From contig CAMPIG010000126.1 in the NCBI GenBank assembly GCA_946886255.1, forward strand, positions 1 through 10,711: a stretch of 10,711 nt of DNA, read 5' to 3'. The position numbers were made by a program, and so were the translations under genes. Source of the DNA: an uncultured Cellvibrio sp. (GTDB taxonomy: Bacteria > Pseudomonadota > Gammaproteobacteria > Pseudomonadales > Cellvibrionaceae). Position 1 is the stretch's first letter. The number at the start of each line of letters is the position of its first letter. The notes beneath the pieces are model-generated. The model was not told the DNA's origin. It ran no database searches and saw nothing but the letters and a program-made list of their open reading frames with translations. Below, piece by piece: positions 1 through 6,835 of this stretch.

Positions 1-286
1 CGCGCTCGTCAAAGCCCACAAACTGCACAAGGAAACCGGTGCGCTCGATTAACAGATGTGAGGATACCTTAAGCTCAGCAATGGTGGTGAAATACGGATG
101 CTGCGCCGGGTCCAAATTGTTGCAGAAAAATGCTTCAACACATCCGGTACCAAACTGACCCGGGGGCAAACTGATGTTATGGATCACCAGCAAACTGATG
201 GCCACACCGGACGGGCGTTGATTGAAATTTGGCGACGGACAATGCCGCACGCCCTGCAACCAGCCATTAAGAAGAGTGTGTGCCAA
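1..286 (-). CDS. ampD: 1,6-anhydro-N-acetylmuramyl-L-alanine amidase AmpD, partial (N-terminal part)
   Basis: Cytoplasmic zinc amidase that removes the peptide from anhydro-muropeptides during peptidoglycan recycling. By lowering these inducers it keeps AmpR-controlled beta-lactamase genes quiet. Translating the minus strand gives an unbroken frame that runs off the left edge. It contains GWLQGVRHCPSPNFNQRP, VIHNISLPPGQFGTG, LDPAQHPYFTTIAELKVSSH and ends in VQFVGFDER, where AmpD normally continues AWHAG. The His of VIHN matches the first zinc ligand; the remaining catalytic residues lie outside the window. About 95 residues are present. I chose the TTG at 284-286 because it puts the GW pair at residues 8-9, as in Pseudomonas AmpD, and an AGGCGG lies 9 bases upstream. 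An in-frame ATG at 323-325 would add 13 residues but has no visible ribosome site. It follows the DUF1631 gene on the same strand after a hairpin. The family call is very secure; the start is uncertain. Confidence 0.93.
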   Translation of the reverse strand, partial: MAHTLLNGWLQGVRHCPSPNFNQRPSGVAISLLVIHNISLPPGQFGTGCVEAFFCNNLDPAQHPYFTTIAELKVSSHLLIERTGFLVQFVGFDER

Positions 287-372
287 AAGAAGAGTCCGCC
301 TGCAATTGCTCTCGGGAGGCGACATGATACATGGGAGGGCAAGAAAGAGGCTACCAAGGGTAGTGAGAGAAA

Positions 373-403
373 CTCACCGAAACGGATGGGCCGTTCCGGT
401 GAG
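373..403 (-). terminator. Hairpin between DUF1631 gene and ampD, possible terminator
   Basis: A 13-base stem (373-385 with 391-403, one mismatch) closes a 5-base loop just past the stop codon of the DUF1631 gene. Read on the minus strand it is followed by TTTCTCTC, a broken T tract, so termination may be only partial. There is no T run on the plus side. It could equally be an mRNA-stabilising hairpin in a DUF1631-ampD transcript. Confidence 0.45.
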
Positions 404-414
404 CAAGGAGAACA

Positions 415-2937
415 TTAATTAGCGGGACGCCCCTGGCGCAGATTACCGATAACCGCCTCCAGCGCGCGATCAAACAACATGCCATCATCCAGCACACGCA
501 AGCGACCAGACTTCATGGCCAACGCCAGACTGTTGCGGGTTTCCTCTGCCACCTTCATACCGGAGCGGTTGACGAAGATGTATTTGCCAGTGGGACGGAT
601 AATCGCTGCCAACCGACAACGGAATTTCTGACCGCCGTCACCCGCCATCTCGAACCAGCTGCCTTGGGTAATGTTGGCCACCAGAGATAAATGCTGATCA
701 CCTTCCGGCAATTGCTCTTCAGCATCCTGTGACATCACCACAAAAGGTTGAGCGGCGTTGACGGTTTCAGCCACGGTAGGACTGACCACTTCAGCTTTTG
801 TTGTTTCTGCGCGCGGCGCATCAGCTGCTGGCACAGGTGCTTTCACCGCAACCTCTTCCTGCGGCGCAACAATAGGCTGTTCAACTGCGGGAATGACCTT
901 GGCTGCCGGCTCTTCAGCAACCGGTTGGTTTGCAGCCACTTTATCGGGTGATGCAACCGTAGCAGGCTTGGCCGGGGATTCTGTTTTTACAACCGGAGCC
1001 TGCATTTTCGGTGCTGGAGCGGGGGCCGAAGACGTTTTAGATGTCGGTGCCGTCGGTACAGCCACCGGCACGGCTTCACCACGCAAACGAGCAAGATGCA
1101 GACCTTCCAGTTGTTTGAATAAATGCGTGGCATCAAAGGGATTATAAGAAATACTTTCCAGCCCTTGCCGCAACTGTTGCAGCAGTACCGGAACCAGCTT
1201 CAACAGACGCTGACGGTTATCTTTGTCCATGGGCACACACAGGCTCCATACCAATTGCTGTGCAGTGCTGATCTTGGCTTGCCATTCTTCGCTGTCGGTG
1301 CCGTTTTTCAGGCACGTAATAAACATCACATTGGCCCAGGCATCGCGCAACAATTTGAGTGCAGCAGCGGGCAGATTCTGTTTACCGATAATCGCATTGA
1401 GTGCTGTGTCCACATCAGCACGGGCACGTTCAGATTTGGCTTTACCATCTTCCGCATCGATAGTGCGCTGCTCAAGAATCTGGGCACGACGTTTTTCTTT
1501 ATCAAGATAAGCGCGGAAATCATTCAGCAAACTGTTAAAGATGGACATGTCAGCTTCAAAATCTGACAGCACGCTTTGCACCACCTCTTCCATCTTGCTG
1601 AACAGGTTGTCTTTGCGTTGATTTTCTTCGCTGCTTTCCTGCCAACCAAGCGCCGCTGTCGCCAGCTCATTCAGCAAACGGCGAGCCGGGTGACCGCCTT
1701 TACTGAAGAATGACTTGTCGGCGATGGCGACCTTGATCATGGGAATTTGTAAACGGCCCAGGAGGACCTTCATGGGCGCGGCCAGATTGCGGTCATCCAG
1801 GATGAATTCGAACATCATGCTGACCAGGTTGATCACGTCGTCATCAACCTGATTGATGTTTTGCGATTTTTGCTCTGGACCTTTCAGCAGATCTTTAAGC
1901 ATTTCCCGTACATTCACGGGCGCCGCATTGGAATAATTTGCACCGCTGGAATAGGCCATACTGCGCTGCTGTGCCTGGGACAAGATATTGATCAACTCCT
2001 GGCTGGCCAGCTCTTCACCGGTAGGACGCGGCGCGGGTGCAGCATTACGAGAGCCCAACAGGTCACGCAAGGTGTGCAATACCTGGTTGGTTTGCTCGTC
2101 GTAACCTGCTCCGCCGGCATAATTGCCCTGCCCTGACTGAGCAGCATTGCCAGGGGCCGCACTGGCTCCAGCCCCGTAGGGATTTTCCGGCGCGGTTATA
2201 GCGGGTTTTTTAGGTTTGTTGCCCTGCTTCAACGACGGCAGGATATTCGCTTCGATCAGTTGCTGGTTAAGCGCCTGGAACAATCCGCCCAGTTTGGCCA
2301 TTACCAGATTATCGAAGAGTTTGAACAGCACCAGCTTCGCCTTGACATCGATGCGTACAGACTTGGTCGCATCGGTAAAGGCGTTGCAGATGACATCCAC
2401 CCCCAAGGGATTATTCTTTTGGTACACCTTGACCGGCACCAGATGGTCAATGCGCAAGGTCAGGTGTTGAATCGCTTCGGCAAACTGATCGTTCGCCTTG
2501 TTGACCATACCCTCGGTGGCCACCATTTCTTCCAGCTCATCGTTTTTAACCAATGACAGCTCATCGAGAGAGAATTCTTTTTCTTCAGCGCGGGATTGAT
2601 CGCGATAGGCATAGGGATCAAGCAACTGCGCAAAACCGACATCAATACTGCGGAAGAAAGCCGCTTCAATCGCGCGGCGGCGGATACGCACTTCGCGCAT
2701 AGAATCAAAATAAAGATTTTGTTCGTGGTTATTAGTCGCTTTGTCGGCCAATTCAAACAAGGCATCATCGGCCCGATCAAACAATTCGCGCAACATCACC
2801 TGCAATTGCTGGCGCGCTTTATCGCGCAACGCGTGCATGGAAGCCGGCAGGCGCGTTAACGCCACATGCGGCGCTGCATTGCGCTCGGGATTCAACTGCA
2901 CAACCTTGTTTTGATCAGATTTGATGGACTCGGACAT
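415..2937 (-). CDS. DUF1631 family protein of unknown function
   Basis: Large, predominantly helical cytoplasmic protein of about 840 residues, with no signal peptide or membrane segment. I recognise it as a DUF1631 protein from its overall layout and its C-terminal domain (about residues 745-840), with motifs GSWFEMAGDGGQKFRCRLA, TGKYIFVNRSGMKVAEETR and MLFDRALEAVIGNL. This domain looks like a small beta-rich module, but it shows no PilZ-type RxxxR motif for cyclic di-GMP. A Gly/Ala/Asn-rich stretch (about 247-284) and a long Pro/Ala/Val-rich linker (about 622-745) divide the protein. The linker suggests a flexibly tethered C-terminal domain. I prefer the ATG at 2935-2937 (MSESIKSDQN); a TTG at 3007-3009 would add 24 residues with a hydrophobic, less typical start. 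Position between ampD and nadC matches, from memory, the Pseudomonas order near pilA. The biochemical role is unknown. Family call fairly secure, function none. Confidence 0.82.
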   Translation of the reverse strand: MSESIKSDQNKVVQLNPERNAAPHVALTRLPASMHALRDKARQQLQVMLRELFDRADDALFELADKATNNHEQNLYFDSMREVRIRRRAIEAAFFRSIDVGFAQLLDPYAYRDQSRAEEKEFSLDELSLVKNDELEEMVATEGMVNKANDQFAEAIQHLTLRIDHLVPVKVYQKNNPLGVDVICNAFTDATKSVRIDVKAKLVLFKLFDNLVMAKLGGLFQALNQQLIEANILPSLKQGNKPKKPAITAPENPYGAGASAAPGNAAQSGQGNYAGGAGYDEQTNQVLHTLRDLLGSRNAAPAPRPTGEELASQELINILSQAQQRSMAYSSGANYSNAAPVNVREMLKDLLKGPEQKSQNINQVDDDVINLVSMMFEFILDDRNLAAPMKVLLGRLQIPMIKVAIADKSFFSKGGHPARRLLNELATAALGWQESSEENQRKDNLFSKMEEVVQSVLSDFEADMSIFNSLLNDFRAYLDKEKRRAQILEQRTIDAEDGKAKSERARADVDTALNAIIGKQNLPAAALKLLRDAWANVMFITCLKNGTDSEEWQAKISTAQQLVWSLCVPMDKDNRQRLLKLVPVLLQQLRQGLESISYNPFDATHLFKQLEGLHLARLRGEAVPVAVPTAPTSKTSSAPAPAPKMQAPVVKTESPAKPATVASPDKVAANQPVAEEPAAKVIPAVEQPIVAPQEEVAVKAPVPAADAPRAETTKAEVVSPTVAETVNAAQPFVVMSQDAEEQLPEGDQHLSLVANITQGSWFEMAGDGGQKFRCRLAAIIRPTGKYIFVNRSGMKVAEETRNSLALAMKSGRLRVLDDGMLFDRALEAVIGNLRQGRPAN

Positions 2938-3009
2938 GGCGGAATTACCATTGAAGAAAGACTGCTGTGGTTGAAGTATAACCAAGCCTAAAACCCATCC
3001 CAGAAGCAA

Positions 3010-4243
<1,234 letters not shown>

Positions 4244-4256
4244 AATCTGACCGTAG

Positions 4257-4288
4257 GTCGGCTTAGCAGCGAAGTTGTGTAAGCCGAC
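4257..4288. repeat. Inverted repeat after nadC, REP-like palindrome
   Basis: Perfect 9-base arms GTCGGCTTA (4257-4265) and TAAGCCGAC (4280-4288) flank a 14-base loop. With the preceding GTAG, the unit resembles the GTAGGTCGGCTTAGC-type palindromes dispersed between genes in many proteobacteria. No T run follows on the plus strand; on the minus strand a short TTTTAT appears about 11 bases later. It lies between the convergent ends of nadC and the membrane-protein gene, so it may terminate or protect both transcripts. The last part of loop and arm, GTTGTGTAAG (4274-4283), recurs at 4371-4380. Confidence 0.6.
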
Positions 4289-4392
4289 GACTTAACTCAT
4301 CAATCACGCTGTCAGTGCAACATGATAACAACATCAGGGGCAGGAGCTTCATTGAAAGCGATGAGAGGATGTTGTGTAAGCAGCAGCTAAAG

Positions 4393-5466
4393 CTAACGTT
4401 CTGATGTTTTGTCTGCCCGAGGCTTCAGATAGGGTCTGACTAGCCCAAGTTCGCGACGCCACAAAACCGCATCAATGAAGTAATGATGAATATTTATCAA
4501 TAGTATAAATCCAACCAAGTAAAAATGAGGCATTTCAAGCCCTAGAGGTGCGCCGATGGCGTTGTCCAAAAATTTCGGAACGATTTCAAACCCCAGCGCC
4601 GCCAATAAGAATGCGGTTCCCCACCAATACAAAAGAGCATTTTTTGTTGCTGAATCAGCATGATGCAACTTTTCATAATTATTCGCCACGTTTCCAGCAA
4701 ACAACAAATACTGTAGCGAATGGAAGAGAGGGATAATCGCTAAAAATTGTGGATGTCTAAGAGCAGGTAGCAACCATAGGTACTGCACGTACACACCCAT
4801 CAAACCATTGGCGTTATCTTTAATTCCTCTTTTATACCTATATAAAAAAACGCCTGTTATGGGCAAAAAACTGACAACCGCAAGCACTCCAAATACTTTG
4901 GGTAACACCAGAGGAATTTCTGGCACTGCATATTTCAATCCCCAAAATTCTTTGATTACACCACCATCAGAAAAAATATTAACGAACGAGCCCAACCACA
5001 GCATATATAAGGACCATTTAATGATTCGCCTCTCCTGCACAGAGAAAAATTTGCGATCATTAGCGGCGTATACCATGAGTATACCGAAGCCTTGCCTTAC
5101 ATAATGCCATCCAACTAAAAAGAACATTGCGTACAACGCCCCTACCAAATAGGATGTTTTTGCAAAAACACCTGCTCCACCCCATAAAAAAAGGACTAGT
5201 AGAGGGATGATAAAAGCAACAAAAAATAGCGGAATCTCCCGGAAAATACGTCTACGGGCTAAACGATAGAAAAGCAAATAGCTGAGTAAGAAATGTGGAC
5301 CATTTATAAATAGGGCCATGATGATCGCGAAGCTAAACATATCAAATGCAGATATGTAATCACCGAATATTAAGAAGGCTATAAAAGCCAGAATTGAAAG
5401 CCCACCAATTATTAAAATATCCCCCCATGTGCTTATAAAATTCGTATTCACGGTTGGATTTCTCAT
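4393..5466 (-). CDS. Polytopic membrane protein with intramembrane histidines, unknown function, in pilin cluster
   Basis: I do not recognise this 357-residue protein as a named family. It has about nine hydrophobic segments (roughly 16-34, 43-67, 78-101, 105-131, 148-165, 184-209, 222-258, 277-300, 315-337) and a basic, polar C-terminus, so it is an inner-membrane protein. Histidines sit in or at the ends of hydrophobic stretches: NGPHFLLSY (H58), GWHYVRQGFG (H121), LRHPQF (H238), FHSLQYL (H249) and NIHHYFIDAVLWR (H327, H328). Such a pattern can bind a metal, as in membrane desaturases or the Brp/Blh carotene-cleaving group, but that is inference only. It starts 12 bases after the stop of pilin 2 on the same strand, so the two are probably co-transcribed. 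It lies where Pseudomonas strains carry tfp pilin accessory genes, yet it does not resemble the TfpO glycosyltransferase or short TfpZ proteins I know. Base composition is AT-rich (about 30-47% GC in 60-base samples). Confidence 0.8.
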   Translation of the reverse strand: MRNPTVNTNFISTWGDILIIGGLSILAFIAFLIFGDYISAFDMFSFAIIMALFINGPHFLLSYLLFYRLARRRIFREIPLFFVAFIIPLLVLFLWGGAGVFAKTSYLVGALYAMFFLVGWHYVRQGFGILMVYAANDRKFFSVQERRIIKWSLYMLWLGSFVNIFSDGGVIKEFWGLKYAVPEIPLVLPKVFGVLAVVSFLPITGVFLYRYKRGIKDNANGLMGVYVQYLWLLPALRHPQFLAIIPLFHSLQYLLFAGNVANNYEKLHHADSATKNALLYWWGTAFLLAALGFEIVPKFLDNAIGAPLGLEMPHFYLVGFILLINIHHYFIDAVLWRRELGLVRPYLKPRADKTSER

Positions 5467-5478
5467 TGCACGCAGTCT

Positions 5479-5937
5479 CTATCTTCCTACGACGGGCAAA
5501 TATTTCTCTTGCATGGGAGTGTTGCCACCCGCCACTACTCTAAAATTTGAAACCCCGGTAGTGGCACTATATATAGGCTCAAGCAGATAAGTCTTACCTC
5601 TGATCAAATTCGAGACTTCAGGACTATTGGACATAGCCACCTCAAGCACACCATTATTGAGAATGGTGACTGAGCCAACATTCCCCGACGCGTAACTCTC
5701 AGGACTCAAAGAGACACCCGAGTAATCAGCTAGATCATTAGGTGTTGCGGGCAAGTAGGAATGACGTGATGTATATTCATTTACAGTTACCTGCAGCAAA
5801 CGAACCGACCCCAAAGAATTTGTGGATTCAGTCCTGGCAACGTAGTCTCGATATTGTGGAATAGCTACAGCTGCCAGCACCCCGATAATGGCAATGACTA
5901 TCATCAGCTCAATGAGAGTAAAACCTTTACTTTTCAT
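5479..5937 (-). CDS. Type IV pilin, second copy, without cysteines
   Basis: Class IVa prepilin. The leader MKSKG ends in Gly at the PilD cleavage site, followed by [18 protein letters not shown] with the conserved Glu at mature position 5, then the hydrophobic helix and [16 protein letters not shown]. The mature protein is about 147 residues. The C-terminus EKYLPVVGR corresponds to the KYLPxxC end of common pilins, but the protein has no cysteine at all, so the usual C-terminal disulfide loop is absent. It is a paralogue of the pilin upstream: both share the N-terminal 40 residues nearly unchanged and also GNV.S..I..NGVL and KYLP. I chose the ATG at 5935-5937; the adjacent ATG at 5938-5940 would give a six-residue leader. 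A GAGTGG lies 8 bases before the chosen start. A strong terminator ends only about 25 bases upstream, so expression probably needs read-through. It could be a minor or alternative major pilin. Confidence 0.92.
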   Translation of the reverse strand: MKSKGFTLIELMIVIAIIGVLAAVAIPQYRDYVARTESTNSLGSVRLLQVTVNEYTSRHSYLPATPNDLADYSGVSLSPESYASGNVGSVTILNNGVLEVAMSNSPEVSNLIRGKTYLLEPIYSATTGVSNFRVVAGGNTPMQEKYLPVVGR

Positions 5938-5962
5938 CATTATGACCACTCAAATCAAGTTT

Positions 5963-5997
5963 AAAAAAAAGGAGCATAGGGACGTACTATGCTCCTT
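5963..5997 (-). terminator. Strong intrinsic terminator between the two pilin genes
   Basis: On the minus strand a perfect 11-base stem (AAGGAGCATAG with CTATGCTCCTT, 5969-5997) around a 7-base loop is followed directly by a run of T (the eight A at 5963-5970 on the plus strand). This is a textbook rho-independent terminator. It lies 50 bases after the stop of pilin 1 and about 25 bases before the start of pilin 2. It should end most transcripts from the sigma-54 promoter after the first pilin. Confidence 0.93.
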
Positions 5998-6047
5998 CGT
6001 TTCTACTGGCAATTACTAACAAGCCAGAGGAGTGTCTCTTAAATCAA

Positions 6048-6533
6048 TTACGGTGTAGCTGGCGTTGCAGCACTATAATCACCTTGTACTTTTGGCAGGT
6101 ATTTAGCATCAATACTACCCACAGCCGAATCCCAAACCACTACTCCATTAGTGTTGGAAGTAGGAGTCAAAGTATATGTTGTACCAGCGATAGATGCTGG
6201 TACCCCATCGGCAGCTGTCTTTAAGGTCACTGTAAGAACACCGTTAGCGCCAATCGAAATAGATGCAACGTTTCCTGCTGCATGCTCTGTTGCAGTCGTT
6301 GAGATACCAGTATATGCATTTAATGCAGCAGCATCAGCCGGTAAAGCAGCATAGCGAGCAGCATACTCACTAACCGCCAACTGCAAAGGTCTGGCAGCTG
6401 ACAAGGAGTTAGTGGCTTCTGTACGAACTACATAATCACGGTATTGAGGAATAGCGACAGCAGCCAAAATACCAATAATCGCGATAACGATCATCAGTTC
6501 GATCAATGTAAAACCTTTTTGAACATTCTTCAT
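6048..6533 (-). CDS. pilA: Type IV major pilin PilA, without cysteines
   Basis: Probable major subunit of the type IVa pilus. The leader MKNVQKG is followed by [18 protein letters not shown], with Glu5, the methylated Phe1 site and the long hydrophobic alpha-1 helix, then [16 protein letters not shown]. Full length is 161 residues. The globular part is rich in Ala, Thr and Val. The C-terminal [15 protein letters not shown] aligns with the WxC...KYLPxxC disulfide region of ordinary pilins, but the first Cys position is Asp and the second is lost; the whole protein lacks cysteine. It ends in a Ser/Thr/Ala/Pro tail of about 14 residues beyond KYLP, a possible glycosylation target. The start is the ATG at 6531-6533, with GGAG 7 bases upstream; longer upstream frames are not needed. 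A consensus sigma-54 promoter lies upstream and a strong terminator downstream, as expected for an abundant, PilSR-controlled major pilin. Which of the two pilins is major is inferred from this promoter. Confidence 0.93.
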   Translation of the reverse strand: MKNVQKGFTLIELMIVIAIIGILAAVAIPQYRDYVVRTEATNSLSAARPLQLAVSEYAARYAALPADAAALNAYTGISTTATEHAAGNVASISIGANGVLTVTLKTAADGVPASIAGTTYTLTPTSNTNGVVVWDSAVGSIDAKYLPKVQGDYSAATPATP

Positions 6534-6540
6534 ATGGTAT

Positions 6541-6544
6541 CTCC
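6541..6544 (-). promoter_or_regulatory. Ribosome binding site of pilin 1
   Basis: GGAG on the minus strand lies 7 bases before the ATG at 6531-6533. It fixes the short seven-residue leader and rules out the longer frame that opens upstream. Confidence 0.75.
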
Positions 6545-6580
6545 AGGTTATGTAACGGGGTTGAATCACCATACTCACTG

Positions 6581-6596
6581 TGCAAGTGGTGTGCCA
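6581..6596 (-). promoter_or_regulatory. Sigma-54 promoter of pilin 1
   Basis: The minus strand reads TGGCACACCACTTGCA, with GG and GC dinucleotides at the -24/-12 spacing. It matches the RpoN consensus TGGCAC-N5-TTGCA at every core base. The predicted start of transcription is near 6570, giving a leader of about 37 bases before the pilin ATG. In Pseudomonas pilA is transcribed by RpoN with the PilS/PilR two-component system, so the same control is expected here. Confidence 0.92.
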
Positions 6597-6681
6597 CCAA
6601 ATGTAGATTTAGATATGCTGCCCCTGCTCTGCCTTTGTAGCGCCTTGAAACCTAGCGTAATCATCCAACAACCTTACAACC

Positions 6682-6718
6682 GTGACACAGAACGCCCAGT
6701 AGTGACAATAAATGTCAC
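6682..6718. promoter_or_regulatory. Candidate activator (PilR-type) binding region
   Basis: GTGACA (6702-6707) and TGTCAC (6713-6718) form a perfect inverted repeat around five A/T bases, and a further GTGACAC lies at 6682-6688. They lie roughly 110-150 bases upstream of the predicted pilin start, where enhancer-binding proteins act on sigma-54 promoters. P. aeruginosa PilR is described as binding TGTC-type repeats in a comparable position. Assignment to PilR is inference. Confidence 0.45.
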
Positions 6719-6835
6719 CCAAGCCTTCGGTTCATATTCTCTGCAAATAGTTTAATATCTTCTACACTTCGTTAATTATGATAAGTGCTATGGTTTAGCT
6801 CGAATCATCATGTAAAGATCAGGAAAAGCAAACCA

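Noticed and set aside
2..52. Plus-strand tail reading ALVKAHKLHKETGALD followed by a stop, as a possible gene end
   Set aside because: The opposite strand encodes clear AmpD sequence here, so this is chance.
98..418. Plus-strand open frame of 106 residues
   Set aside because: It is antisense to the well-supported AmpD frame, has no recognisable motif and reads as low-quality sequence.
758..1147. Plus-strand Ala/Gly/Thr-rich open frame
   Set aside because: It is the complement of the Pro/Ala/Val-rich linker of the DUF1631 protein; GC-rich repeats keep the antisense frame open.
6005..6027. TGGC...TTGC on the minus strand as a sigma-54 promoter for pilin 2
   Set aside because: The spacing is three bases too long, and it would lie upstream of the strong terminator.
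6444..6755. Plus-strand 103-residue frame over the pilin promoter
   Set aside because: It overlaps the pilin 1 start and the sigma-54 promoter antisense, and has no family features.
6777..6782. TATGAT as a -10 box for pilB
   Set aside because: No acceptable -35 element at 16-18 bases; too weak to annotate.
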